Shown here: positions 1 through 11,947 of the stretch, piece by piece | How positions within the stretch are numbered: the stretch's first letter is position 1 | Layout of the letters: each line of letters starts with the position of its first letter | Origin: Apteryx mantelli | Lineage: Eukaryota; Chordata; Aves; Apterygiformes; Apterygidae | Reading direction: 5' to 3' | NCBI RefSeq assembly: GCF_036417845.1 | Contig: NC_089982.1 | Coordinates: 62,013,684 to 62,077,683 of the forward strand | DNA: 64,000 nucleotides | Position numbers and translations under genes: made by a program | Notes under the pieces: model-generated | What the model was told of the DNA's origin: nothing | Databases searched by the model: none | Seen by the model: only the letters and a program-made list of their open reading frames with translations

Positions 1-272
1 AGAGCGAATGGTGTCACTATGAGCTGTACTTTGCCCATCACAAGTTATTTAGTGAGAGCTCCAATAGCTTAATCCTCATTTTACTGGAGCCGATCCCTCC
101 ATATGTCATTCCTGCTAGGTATCACAAGCTGAAGGTTCTCATGGCCAAGAGAACGTACCTGGAGTGGCCGAAGGAGAGAAGCAAGCGTGCCCTTTTCTGG
201 GCTAACTTGAGGGCGACTATTAGCATTAACCTACCAATGGCTGATGGAAAGAGATGTGGGGAAAGTGATTAA
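1..272 (+). CDS. Toll-like receptor 1-family gene, 3' end only (C-terminal half of TIR domain)
   Basis: Only the last 90 codons are inside the window; the reading frame starts at base 3 and ends at TAA 270-272. The translation covers the second half of a TIR domain, including the conserved [13 protein letters not shown] segment and the box 3 FW motif (LFWANL). TIR domains are cytoplasmic and recruit MyD88-type adaptors. Bases 1-239 are identical to 11685-11923 of the complete TLR1-type gene downstream. The two proteins then diverge: this one ends [10 protein letters not shown], the other SFEANEE. It is therefore the upstream member of a tandem pair, probably one of the avian TLR1LA/TLR1LB paralogues; which one cannot be decided from this fragment. 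An AATAAA lies 38 bases past the stop. The gene is cut by the window edge, and nothing shows it to be broken. Confidence 0.9.
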   Translation, partial: SEWCHYELYFAHHKLFSESSNSLILILLEPIPPYVIPARYHKLKVLMAKRTYLEWPKERSKRALFWANLRATISINLPMADGKRCGESD

Positions 273-309
273 GAATCTGTTTATTGCCGTTTTTTTTTCT
301 TGGTGAAAT

Positions 310-315
310 AATAAA
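310..315 (+). terminator. Candidate polyadenylation signal of the upstream TLR1-type gene
   Basis: An AATAAA hexamer lies 38 bases after the stop codon of the partial TLR gene, followed by a T/G-rich stretch (bases 316-362) of the kind found downstream of cleavage sites. This would give a very short 3' UTR. Later signals could also be used. Confidence 0.45.
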
Positions 316-862
316 TGTTTGGTAATTTTGATTGATTGTCAATGTGTTTCACTCTTTGTTGTAGAGCCATGTTCTACATAGTTGTCTATGCTGCCTTCTA
401 ACTATAGGAAAAAATCAGCTTAGGAAAATCTTGCTCAAAATCACTTGAGATTGATACAGAGAAGGCAAATCAGAAATGAATGTGGAATGTGTGTTTTGAA
501 ATACAGCTTGAAATACAGTCGTGAATTTTTCTAAGAATAAAATCTTGACAAGTTGTTATAGTCATGTAGAAAGGTATGCTTAAATTGCTGGATAAATGCA
601 TTAATCAAAAGGCTTAGGCAGCTGGGTCACATGACTTCCGTTGTCAAAATTGGCTTGCTAGAAAGAAAATTATACATTCTGTGAAGATGTTTAGAAACCC
701 AGAGCTGGAGGCAGTTCCTGGATGGAGTTTTCTCAGATTCAGGAAGCCTAAAAGGTTGGCACCCAGATATAGAAATCTGTGAGTATCTAACATAGGTGGA
801 CAAAAATGACCATGTTAGAAAAGAGGACTGACTGGGGAAGTTGTGGGGAGGTGGGGGGAATT

Positions 863-885
863 AAAAAAAAAAAAAAAAAAAAAAA
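863..885 (+). repeat. A(23) homopolymer run
   Basis: Twenty-three consecutive A residues preceded by a G-rich stretch. It could be the tail of an old retrocopy, but no recognisable retroelement body lies upstream, so it is recorded as a simple repeat. Confidence 0.8.
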
Positions 886-1482
886 GGATGAGCTACTTCT
901 CCTTTGGGGGTTTGTAGTCTGGCACTGCTGGCAGGAAGAAATGGTGAATTGACAAATCAGAACTGTAATCCCAATCCTCTGAGACTATCCTGGTATCACT
1001 TTGGTCCTGAGTGTTATCCTGACCAAAGGGACTGAGAGGGTGTCTCTAGTGGCATAACTGCCTCCATCATCATTGGCTATATCTTGAGAAACTCTTTCTT
1101 CCCTACCTCATGCTTCTTCTAGCTTCCAACTTTTTTTCTACCCATTGATCTACCTCATTTTATGCCTTTGATTAGAAGAGTCTGGTTTTTTTTCAGCCAA
1201 AACAGTATCTTTTGCAGCACAGCTTTAAGTTCCTGATCAGAAAAGCAATAAACAGCCAGAGGTTGAAAACCACTTTGCCTGATCTTGGAACAGCTGATAA
1301 GACCAGATGTAGCCCCTGTATTGATGGAAGCAGAAAGACAAGCTACATTTACAGTATTTGCTCTCCTGTACAGGAATACAGCAGGCCCCTTTGCCTGTAT
1401 TGTGTTGTTTTGCCTTCAAGAAGATGTGGTTGGACTCTGACAAACATTCACAACTGCTGAAGATCATCACAGCAAACGTTAT

Positions 1483-2660
1483 CGTTGGAAGTGAAGCAAA
1501 GGGGGCAGGAGACCTGTATGGATGAACAAGGAGCTCCTGGCAAAACTCAACAGAAGAAGGAAGTGCACAGAAGATGGAAGCAGGGACAGGCCACTTGGGA
1601 GCATTATAGGAACATTGTCCAAGTATGCAGGGATGTGGTTAGGAAGGCCAAGGCCCATTTGGAATTGAATCTGGCAAGGGACATCAAGGACAGCAAGAAG
1701 GGCTTCTTTAAATACATCAGTAACAAAAGGAAGACTAGGGAGAATGTGGGCCTGCTAATGAATGAGGCAGGGGCCCTGGTGATGAATGGTACAGAGAAGG
1801 CAGTTACTGAATGCCTTCTTTGCTTCAGTCTTTACTGCTAAGACCAACCCTTAGGAATCCCAGACCCTGGAGACCAGGAAGAAAGTCTGGAGAAAGGAAG
1901 ACTTTCCCTTGGTTGAGGAGAATTGGGTTAGAGATCATTTATGCTGGGGGCTGACCTGCTGGAAAGCAGCTCTGCAGAGAAGGACCTGGTGGGACTGCAG
2001 GCTGAGCATGAGGCAGCAATGTGCCCTTGTGGCCAAGAAGACCAATGGTATCCTGGGTTGCATTAGGAAGAGTGTTGCCAGGAGGTCGAGGGAGGTGATC
2101 CTCCCCCTCTACTCAGCCCTGGTGAGGCCACATCTGGAGCACTGAGTCCATTTCTGGGCTCCCCAATACAAGAGAGACATGGAGCTACTGGAGTGAGTGC
2201 AGCGTAGGGCTACTAAGATGATTAACCGACTGAAGCATCTCTCTTATGAGGAAAGGCTGCAAGAGCTGGAACTGTTCAGCCAGGAGAAGAGAAGGCTGAG
2301 GGGGGATCTCATCAATGCGTATAAGTATCTGAAGGGTGAATTTAGAGAGGATGGAGCCAGACTGTTTTCAGTGGTGCCCAGCAACAGGACGAGAGGCAAC
2401 GGGCACAAACTGAAACTCAAGAAGTTCCATCTGAACATGAGAAAAAACTTCTGTACCGTGAGGGTAACAGAGCACTGGCACAGGTTACCTAGAGAGGTTG
2501 TAGAGTCTCCTTCCTTGGACATATTCAAAAGCCATCCGGACACAATCCTTGGAAACGTATTCTAGGTGACCCTGCTTGATCAGGGGGGTTGGATTAGATG
2601 ATCTCCCAAGGTCCCTTTCATCCTCAACCCTTCTGTGATTCTGTGATTCTTCTGTGATTC
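1483..2660 (+). mobile_element. CR1 non-LTR retrotransposon (LINE), 5'-truncated and internally deleted
   Basis: Translations at 1485-1841 and 1909-2565 match the avian CR1 ORF2 protein. The first piece is the region before the reverse-transcriptase core ([14 protein letters not shown], then [18 protein letters not shown]). The second is the far C-terminal end ([56 protein letters not shown]). Near base 1940 the sequence jumps from the first piece to the second, so most of the reverse-transcriptase core is missing. An in-frame stop (2143-2145) and a frame change between pieces show it is dead. The 3' end carries the CR1 tail (GGTTGGATTAGATGATCTCC) and an ATTCTGTG-type repeat at about 2630-2658. 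The insertion lies between the two TLR genes. Confidence 0.92.
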
Positions 2661-5600
2661 TGTTGCCCCCAAAGGACAGCTGTTTGCTGTCTTGAATACC
2701 AGACTTAGATGACCAGTAAGCAGAGTGTTTTGTTTTTCAAAATTTGCTTCAGAATGGAGAAAGAGGAAGGGATGTTAAGATGAAATCCTTATTTAGTATA
2801 GAAAGTTCACATGCTTTATCTGATTTTTGTCTTCCGTTATTATTAGCAAAAGATTTTAATTGTGATTGTTTGCCCCAGGTCTAAGCAGACCAGGATCTCT
2901 TGATTGAAATCTTGAACTGTGAGCAACTGTTTAATGATTTACAGTGAAAAGGTCAAATTCAACAACTTTAGCACTCTCATCCCGCTTAACCTCAATTAAT
3001 ATAACACACCTATTGCCAAACTGCTGTCTAATTCAGGACTGCAGAAAGAAATGTTTTCTGTGCTTCTTCCTTCCCGTCCAACTAAAGATTCAGTATATGT
3101 CTGTCATGTAGTTCTTCAAAAACTGAAGGCGGACAGACTTAATTAACTTGGTTTGCCTGTTGCTTTCACACAACCTGAAACAGCTGGATTGTTACGTGGT
3201 GGCTTCCTTGAAAATTCTCTGCAAAAGTCTCAGAGTTTTAGTCTCAGCAGCTTACAAAACTTATGAAATTCAGTTAGCATTCTTGTTGTGTGTGAAGCTT
3301 TAAGAACTCACAGGATTCTTCTATCGGTCAGAGGATGAAGGGATATCCCTGAGAGTCGCAGGCTGTGCTAGGAAGCCTTCACATTACTCAGATGAGAACA
3401 CACAGCTGTTCTCAGAAATTAATTATTTCTTTTAAGAGTGGAAGTGTTTAGCAGGAGTTTGCTTACCGCTGTGGAGAGAACTTGGGAACTCCATGTACTT
3501 CTGGCAATGTAGCTGATATGATCATAAGTAGAAATATATAATTACAGGTTTCCTGTGTATGTCCAAAACGAGTGAATAATGTTGGAAAGTGAGACTTGTA
3601 ATATGAGTGGGGAGCAATTAAAATTTGTCCTTTGGGACCAAAAGCCCACATGTTATTACACTCTTGTCTATATTATGTGCCAGATAAATAGCAAATCAGC
3701 TGAACATGCAGTGAATTACTGCATCTACTTTATTTGTCAGATTCCACAGGGGGAGAAGATTCCTCAAGAGATTACACATCAGGATATTCCAGACAATTGT
3801 CTTGGCCTCTGCCATACTCTGAACAGTTTCTATAAAAACAGTTTTTAGTCTGAGGAGAAATTTTTCCCATATGTGGCCTGTACATTAGCCTCATATCCTT
3901 TGTCAGCCTCTTCTCCTGGGACTTTATCTGACATTTTGGAAAGTAGCAGCCCTTTTCTGCGTACACTGATGACCAGTCTGCAGCTGGTTCTACATGGAAA
4001 ACTGCAGCTGCTAATGCACTCCAGCTAGGAGGAAAAGGGAGTAGGTAAATATATTCTTACATCAGATACTGTATCATCAGAGCAGGCATTTGAGGAGTCA
4101 TCTCAGAGCTTAGCAAAAATGTCACATTTACATGCATGATAGTATCAACACACAAAAGCAATAACATGGGGGTTAAACACCCTCCAAAACATAGAAATTG
4201 TGCAAATGAAGTGAAAGTGGAAATGTTTTCATATATAAGTAGTGTGTAATATAAGTGAGATTGTCTGAACGATGGCAGAATGGAAGTCCTGATGCATGGT
4301 TGGGTTGCCCTGCTGAGAGCTCAGCTCTTTTTTAGCTTTAAAATGTGATAGAGCATCATCACTGAAGCTCAGCTGCAGAGGTTTAGAGCAGAAAAGGGAG
4401 CTGAGAGGAGAGGGAAAGAAATGGGACTCCACGGAGGTGAGGTGTTCTGTTGGGAGGAAGGTTCAAAACCTTTGTAAAACTCATCTTTTTACTCAATGAT
4501 TTGGTTTGGATGATACAGTTTTTCTTTCAGAAACATTCACTGAGGTTGACTATAATGCCTATCTGTACTCACTGCTTAGTCAAGAGGAAGTAGTATTGAT
4601 AAGCCAATAAATGAGAAAGTCAGTTCTGTATTCTGCAAGGTGCCTCTGTGTTAACGGAAATAGAGTTTGATTTCCCCATTTTTGATCCTTGTGTCTATTT
4701 ATGCCCAAGCAAAAGGCTTATAATGCAATAAAATCTCTGCTCAGTTTAACTTATGGTAACATTTAGCACCCATTTTTCCCACTTGATGCACAGGAGTAAG
4801 TTGTGACAATGCAAGAGTTGTGATTGAAGATAAGGTCCTTGAACATGACCAAACACTGACCTAGCCACTTGCAACTTTTCATAATTGCATTAACTTTTTA
4901 GAAGTGTTTGGATGAGTCCAGCTGCTCTGGCTATGTTTTAACACAGTATTTTGCATGTGTAAGTACCCTTCTGCAGTTTCAGTTGGAGAGACTCTTCACT
5001 CCTTTGGGGATATTGTTGGTCCTGAATAGCTTGTGTTACCCAGCCCAAGTGTAGCTGCAATTCCTTTCTGGGTGAGCAATCACAATATATAGGCAGAAAT
5101 TTGGAATGTACCTTGAGGAAATGCTGTTTGTGAAGATAGGTGCTTATTGGTAGAAATAAATTAATGAGCTGCAAAAAACCAGCAGTATAAACTTCAGAAA
5201 TGGAGTAAGGTGTCTGCATGAATATATATATGTATATATAATGACTGTGGAAAGTACAGCATTTAGCCAGTACATTAAGGGTACATAAACAGAAATACAC
5301 TGCTTTTTAGCTTTTGTGTGTCATACAAAATCACTTAATCAGTAAACTGAGACCAACCTGCAAAGCTTTGCTGAATATAATATTATGCAATGCTCCTAAT
5401 GAATTCACAGAAATATTCAGAAGAATCAGTTTTGCTTCAGTTAGTGCCAAATTTTTATTTATGGCAGATTGTTTTGAAATGTGCTTTGAAGTCTCATAAA
5501 GAAGGGTAATAGGGAAGTTGAACACATTACAACTAAAGATGTGGCTACTTTTGCTTTTAGCAGCTCTGTGTGTACCGGAATCAATTTTGAAGAAAGTTGG

Positions 5601-8600
5601 TGGTGTATTTGATTTTGTGAACCTAGCAAAGATTTTTGAGTAATTATATTGGGAGTAAAACTACCTTGGCTTTATATGCTTTCATTCTTAATTTGATTAT
5701 CATATTATTGTTCTGCCAACAAGCACCTTCGTTTACTCATTTCCATAGGGACATGGATTAATGCCAACCAATGGGAAGGTCTCCCATTTAACTTGAATAC
5801 CAGACAGTATCAGCTGACAAGCAGATTCTTGCTGCTTATTGAGAAACATTCATGATCCCCAGTCTTGTCTTGGGTCACAGATGTCTCAGGGACTTGATCT
5901 GTAGTGAACTACTTAGATTCTCTGCATTGAGGAAAGCAGAATGGTTTGTTGTCAGCAAGTTTCAGTTCAGTCTATCTCGCTCGTCAATCTCAAAATGAAA
6001 AACAGAAGTTTTCTTCCAGAAAAACAAAAGGGTTAATTTCTTCTTTACAGAATTAGAAGGGTAATTGCAAAGAAAAGTTTAGAAGGAAAGTAATGCAAAC
6101 TTTAAATATATATGGCACCACTGTCTAAGTTAAATTTTCATAGGCAACCTTGAAGGTTTTTCTCAACTTCTTTAGCTGGACGCCAGCTCGTCTTCACCTC
6201 TCCTCCAAGGTGCTGTCTTCTGGAAGGGAATAAGCTTTGGATTGAGCCAGAGTGGGCCAAACCCCCTCCACCCTCCCCCAGTTTGCTAATACCTGAAGAA
6301 TTCATTATATACTTCATGAGTTTAATCTTAAAATTCATTAAAATTAAATGAATCTTTAGAACAGAGCCTAGACTCTCGGCTTCTTTCTTCTTTATTAGTT
6401 AATCTTACCAAAGCATGTTGTATTAGTTTGGAGGCTTATGGGAATGAGATGTTGTTTTCAGTTGTTTACATCTGCCTTTGAAATGCATTGACTCTCTGCT
6501 CTGCTGATTTGCTCACTAGGCTCATGCCCAGCTCAAAAAGTTAATTGAATGACTGCTTAATCCTCCATTCCCAGATAGTTTGGCTTACATAGCTATATTC
6601 TTCATGGCCTCAGTACAGCTTTCATGTCATAGAGAATATTACCTACAGCACATTTGTTATAATTTCTTGGTGGAAGTTACAGCGTGAAGTTTCCATGAGA
6701 ACCACCTGAGACATATCAGGTGTCAAGATGACTGACGTAGGTTTTGAACTATGTCAGTTTGCCCCTGTAACTAGCTTTTGAGATTAGAGTTTTTGCAGTC
6801 TGTCCATGTGCAGCATAATTAATCTGCTTGCTGAGGAAAATAACTCCTGAGGGGTAGAGCTCTGATTCTGGTATGCAGAGAAGTTGGCTGTGAAAGTTTT
6901 GCTTCCTGTTTTTTGGGTGTGTAAAAGGGCAGATGCAGCTACCAAACTTCCAGAACACCTGTGTAACCGTCAGAAAGAGACATAAAATTAGCAATGCAGA
7001 TTTATTTAAGCAGTCTTGCTTTGGTGAAAATTCTGTACAGCAGATGGGTCCATTTCCTCCTAAACCACAGTTATGTAAATACTGCAAGAGTAAATGTATT
7101 TTGAGTTTGGGCTGTTAAAAATTCTTTCCTTTCCTTGAACTCTTAATACTTGCACTGTACTGAAAGTGGATGTTTTCTTAGAATTATATAGCCTACATAA
7201 ATAAATCTTTCTACTTCTGGAGGTAGCAATTATTAGCTATTAAAAAGGAATTATCATCTCATGTGAGATTCCTCAGCTTCAAGATTACGTATGTTTGAAA
7301 TGCTGTCTTGAGAATATAAGATGAGTATGCAGAAGTCTTTTGCTGGATCTTTGCTCAGGGATGAATTTCATACACAACAGGTGGGTTATATTTGCTGCAT
7401 TATTTAAATTTTTTTCTTCTTGTTATATATACTTTGGACTCTGTCAGATCTTAGGTGCTGGTATTTCTCTGCCATTGGAAGATATTGCATTTTGAAATTT
7501 CAGTGAAAATGCTCATCTGCATGTTGAATTTCAACAAAGAAGAAAATAAAAAAATTTTTTGGAATGGCGTTTTTCATTCTCAATCAACTATAATTTAACA
7601 CCATCATAAAATAGTGTTGGATGGTTTATTACTGACCCTTAATATTGCTTTGTTAGACAGGCCTGCTTTATTCTTTTAGTTTGGCCCTCTTCAGCCTATA
7701 TAGTGTGGATCCTGCCTTCTTGCAACGTATACCATAGCACACACGGTAAATTAAAACTTATCTGGCAATAGAGCATGGAGCAGAGGATGTGTTTCTGTTT
7801 TTCTCTTCTTTCAGAAAAATTCTTGCTTTGTTCCTGACTTCCCTTTTGCCCTGGAGTCTCTCCAGACAGTTCCAGGTCAAAGTTTTTTTGATCTCAAGAG
7901 GTTCATTGCCAGCCTGGACTCTGAAGAACAGGGTCAGCTACTCTTTGAAGGAAGCTGGGTCCAGCTTCCTTCTCTTCATTCTTTCTGCGAGTGACATTGT
8001 ACTTCAACAAACCATCTGAGCTTCACTTATAATCCGTTCTGTGCTCAGACAGCCCAGCCCAACCTTTTGCAGATGGAACTCGACTGTCTGTCAGTCAAAT
8101 TCTACAGAGGTAGATTTCCACTTTAGCGTTTTATTCTTTTATTGCTTTTGGTGACATTAACTACAGGCATTTTTGCTTTACTTCCTTGGGGAAAACTTGA
8201 TTAAGCTGGATGGGAGATTGGGAGGGGAAGGCATGAGTTCTGTTATCAGTCCAATCAAATTATTTATGCACTAGCACACGTTATAACCTAGAACTGATAA
8301 AAATAGGCTTTTGTTTTTTATTAAACAAAAAATTGCATGGAGGATGAATTAAAACACTTTTTATTTTCCAAACAGAATCAACACAGGGAAAATGGGGATG
8401 TTTATCTCCTGAAAGAGTGTGCGAGTCTCTCGTGCTTCAGGTTGTCTGTGTGTTGTGTTAAATGCTTGACCAAAAGAGAGTAATGCTCAGGGCATGCTTT
8501 TTCATGAGAGGACTGATGCCTCACCAAATCTATGTAGAATACTGAAGGACATGACTACATGTTAATTCTACTGGGACATTTTCCATTTCCAAAAAATCTC

Positions 8601-9448
8601 TCCCTCCATGGGTTTTTAATCCTGAGAGCTAGACTCATTGTCCCTCACCTTTTCTAGGGAGGTTCTTTGTCAAGCTACAGCTGTGGGATAATTTGGAGAT
8701 GTTCCTAGGAAATCCAGGAGACTTTGCAAGTGTTTGGAGTAAAAAGTGTCTTCTTTCAGGTTTTGGCACCACTGCTTCATACAGGATTGCTAATTGTGCT
8801 GTGGTTTTCTTGTAACAATGCTTTTGGACACACTAGCATTATAATATTCATGAGAGTATAATTCCTCCTCAAGCTTCTTGGCTTACTGAAAAAATGGACA
8901 CCCCTGTTTTTGCTAGAGCTAGTTTCCCTGATCAGCTGACTTTGAGGGGATACATGGCCAAGTCCCTGGTCTTTGAAGTGCAAAGAAGAATATCCGTTGG
9001 CTCTTCTGAGTGAAGAGGTTGCTTTTGTACTGATTCCCGTAAGGGCCTGTGGGGCTTTTGGAATTCTGTCCCCAGGTGTGTCTGGACATGGGCCATAGGG
9101 AAGCAGCAGATGGAGGCTTGTCGTGTTCTCCTTTACTCCTACGTTTGTATTCTTTTGGAATTTTTGAAGATTGCTGTGAAATTTGTTTTTCTTAGCATCT
9201 TTGTATTTTTTAAAAAGATACCACTGATTGTATTCCTCCCATTATTAAAGAATTCCTTGCCGCTTAATTGAGAAAAACAAGAATTGGAATTAAAGAATAG
9301 GGGTGAGGTGGATTGGTAATACCTTAGAAAAAACAGCAAAAATCTAACTTTTATCGCATAAATTTTATATGGAATTTTATTTTAGCAATGATTAGCGAAT
9401 GCAACAATTAAACATATTCAGCGAATTAAATGTGTTTTCTTTCCATAG
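2661..9448. other. Intergenic DNA and probable 5' flank or untranslated exon(s) of the complete TLR1-type gene
   Basis: About 6.8 kb of AT-rich DNA with only short, unconvincing ORFs on both strands. Vertebrate TLR1-family genes usually have one or more untranslated 5' exons before a single coding exon. The splice acceptor at 9447-9448 implies that at least one such exon lies here, but I could not identify it. A small TA-rich microsatellite is at 5222-5240. No tRNA, other RNA gene or transposon was recognised. Confidence 0.5.
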
Positions 9449-9538
9449 GGTTGGACTCAGTATTGAGAAATGTTGAACAGAAAACAAAACCATGCTTTTC
9501 TGCTTCTGTAAAGAACCAAGATAATTCTGAAAGACATA
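9449..9538 (+). promoter_or_regulatory. TLR1: Splice acceptor and 5' untranslated part of the TLR1-type coding exon
   Basis: A pyrimidine-rich tract ending TTTCTTTCCATAG, with AG at 9447-9448, is a good splice acceptor 90 bases before the ATG. This fits a coding exon that begins with a short 5' UTR segment, as in other TLR1-family genes. The exon boundary is inferred from sequence alone. Confidence 0.6.
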
Positions 9539-11947
9539 ATGGGACCCCTCACAAGTATCTTTATCTTTGCCTGGGTCTTTATATTCACTCTTTGGAATAA
9601 TATCCAGCTGACTGTGGAAAATGAATTTATTGCAAACTATTCAAGCAGTTTTCTAACCAGTGTTCCAAAAAACATTTTAGTCCGTACTCGTGTATTAGAT
9701 TTATCATATAATAGGATCTCTGAATTTACTCTCTTTGATTTTATGTTTCTTTCTGATCTTCAAGTATTGAATCTTTCTCATAATCTAATTGCAGAGCTTG
9801 ACCTCAATGTCTTCATGTTTAATCAAGATTTAGAATACTTAGATTTGTCTCATAACAACATTTTGAAAGTTTACTGTCAAACTGTTGCACGTCTTAGACA
9901 TTTAGATCTTTCTTTCAATGAGTTTACTGCCTTGCCCATCTGTCACGAATTTGGAACCATGTTTCATCTGGAGTACCTAGGATTAAGTGCCACAATGATA
10001 AAGAGATCAGACTTCAGATACATCACACATTTGCAGCTGCACACTGTCTTCCTGACCTTACAAGACTTTTCTGGGTATGAACCTCAGAGTCTGACAGCCT
10101 TAAATACAAGGAGCCTTCACATAGTTTTTGCAGCAAACCAAAACTTCAGTTTTTTCCTCTTGTATGATGGAATGAGCACTTCAGAAAATTTAAAAATAAC
10201 TAACATAAGATATACCTTGAGCTACAAAGATTTTCCTTCACCTTCTTTAAAGTTTCTGAAAAAAATCAAGACAACAGCTCTGACGCTTGACAATGTGGAT
10301 TTACGATGGGGTATCATTTTTCAAATTTTTCTGCTTATTTGGTATTCACCTGTGGAGTTTTGGACTGTGAAAAATTTAACTTTTCGAGGATCAGTGGGGA
10401 AGCTGACAGAATACGAATATTTATTCTTATTAAGCTTTCAGGAACAATCGGTCTATTGGGGTGGCTCCATGAAAGCACTAACTTTGGAGCATGCTCGTAA
10501 TAAGGTTTATTATTTCAACCAGGCAATTCTATACAGACAATTTTCAGAGATGAATATAGAAAATTTAACGATATACGATGCATGTATGCCACACATGCTT
10601 TGCCCCAAGAGAACAAGCTCATTTCAGTATTTAAATTTTTCTCACAATGCCCTGACAGATGAATTGTTCCAGAATTGTGTCACTCTGACAGATTTGAAAT
10701 CACTTATCTTGCAGAGGAATAAATTTGAGAGCCTTTCCAAGGTGAGCTTCATGACCAGCAGTATGAAATCACTGAAATATCTGGACATGAGCAGCAACTT
10801 GCTGCATCACGATGGGGCTGAGAAGCGCTGCCAATGGGCCGACTCACTGGCAAAGCTGAACTTATCCTACAACCAGTTGACGGAGTCTGTGTTTGAGTGC
10901 TTGCCAGTCAATATCAAAATCCTTGATCTACAAAACAACCAGATTGCAAGCGTCCCCAAGGGGATTGCTGAGCTGAAGTCCTTGAGAGAGCTGAATCTTG
11001 CTTTGAACCGGCTAACTGACCTGCCCGGATGCAGTGTCTTTCCTGCTCTGGCAGCCCTGAACATGGAGATGAATTCAATCCTCACGCCATCTGCTGACTT
11101 CTTCCAGAGCTGTCAAAGGGTGGTGGAGCTACGAGCAGGGTGCAATCCGTTCAAGTGCTCCTGTGAACTGCGAGCCTTCATCCGCCTGGAGAAGCAGTCT
11201 AGGCGGGAGCTGTCAGGCTGGCCGGAGGCCTACATGTGCCAGTACCCGGAAGACTTGCGAGGAACCCAGCTGAAGGACTTTCACTTGAGTGAACTGTCTT
11301 GCAACACCACCCTCTTGCTTGTGACAGCTCTGCTCCTGACGCTGGTGCTGGTGGCTGTCGTGGCCTTTCTGTGCATCTACTTTGATGCATTGTGGTATGT
11401 GCGGATGATATGGCAGTGGACGCAGACGAAGCGGAGGGCTTGGCACAGCTACCCCAGAGAGCAGGAAAACATTCTGCAGTTTCACGCTTTCATTTCATAC
11501 AGCGAACGTGATTCTTTGTGGGTGAAGAATGAGCTGATCCCAAACTTGGAGAAGGGGGAGGGCTGTGTGCAGCTGTGCCAGCATGAGAGGAACTTCGTCC
11601 CAGGCAAAAGCATTGTGGAGAATATCATTAACTGCATAGAGAAGAGCTACAAGTCGATCTTTGTGCTGTCTCCCAACTTTGTGCAGAGCGAATGGTGTCA
11701 CTATGAGCTGTACTTTGCCCATCACAAGTTATTTAGTGAGAGCTCCAATAGCTTAATCCTCATTTTACTGGAGCCGATCCCTCCATATGTCATTCCTGCT
11801 AGGTATCACAAGCTGAAGGTTCTCATGGCCAAGAGAACGTACCTGGAGTGGCCGAAGGAGAGAAGCAAGCGTGCCCTTTTCTGGGCTAACTTGAGGGCGA
11901 CTATTAGCATTAACCTACCAATGTCTTTTGAAGCAAATGAGGAGTAG
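9539..11947 (+). CDS. TLR1: Toll-like receptor 1-family receptor (avian TLR1-like), complete single-exon CDS, 802 aa
   Basis: This is a type I membrane pattern-recognition receptor. Family members pair with TLR2 to sense bacterial lipopeptides and signal through MyD88. Visible parts in order: a hydrophobic signal peptide (about residues 1-22); leucine-rich repeats from about residue 45 to 530 (for example LRHLDLSFNEF); a cysteine-capped LRR C-terminal domain (535-588, NPFKCSC start); one transmembrane segment (592-615); and a TIR domain from 648. The TIR has box 1 FISYS (651-655), the BB-loop RNFVPGK with its key proline at 688, and box 3 FW (781-782). TIR sequence and length match TLR1/TLR6/TLR10 (about 790-810 aa) and not TLR2. 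The ATG is followed directly by the signal peptide and preceded by a splice acceptor 90 bases upstream. It lies 9.3 kb downstream of a tandem copy and is convergent with KLF3. No break is seen, so it should be functional. The full length recalls the longer avian paralogue (TLR1LA), but paralogue identity is not proven. Confidence 0.96.
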   Translation: MGPLTSIFIFAWVFIFTLWNNIQLTVENEFIANYSSSFLTSVPKNILVRTRVLDLSYNRISEFTLFDFMFLSDLQVLNLSHNLIAELDLNVFMFNQDLEYLDLSHNNILKVYCQTVARLRHLDLSFNEFTALPICHEFGTMFHLEYLGLSATMIKRSDFRYITHLQLHTVFLTLQDFSGYEPQSLTALNTRSLHIVFAANQNFSFFLLYDGMSTSENLKITNIRYTLSYKDFPSPSLKFLKKIKTTALTLDNVDLRWGIIFQIFLLIWYSPVEFWTVKNLTFRGSVGKLTEYEYLFLLSFQEQSVYWGGSMKALTLEHARNKVYYFNQAILYRQFSEMNIENLTIYDACMPHMLCPKRTSSFQYLNFSHNALTDELFQNCVTLTDLKSLILQRNKFESLSKVSFMTSSMKSLKYLDMSSNLLHHDGAEKRCQWADSLAKLNLSYNQLTESVFECLPVNIKILDLQNNQIASVPKGIAELKSLRELNLALNRLTDLPGCSVFPALAALNMEMNSILTPSADFFQSCQRVVELRAGCNPFKCSCELRAFIRLEKQSRRELSGWPEAYMCQYPEDLRGTQLKDFHLSELSCNTTLLLVTALLLTLVLVAVVAFLCIYFDALWYVRMIWQWTQTKRRAWHSYPREQENILQFHAFISYSERDSLWVKNELIPNLEKGEGCVQLCQHERNFVPGKSIVENIINCIEKSYKSIFVLSPNFVQSEWCHYELYFAHHKLFSESSNSLILILLEPIPPYVIPARYHKLKVLMAKRTYLEWPKERSKRALFWANLRATISINLPMSFEANEE

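Larger units (their letters stand above)
273..1482. other. Intergenic DNA between tandem TLR genes, before the CR1 insertion
   Basis: AT-rich DNA with a 23-base A run at 863-885. The short ORFs here look like chance. No exon, RNA gene or clear regulatory element was recognised apart from the polyadenylation signal at 310. Confidence 0.5.
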
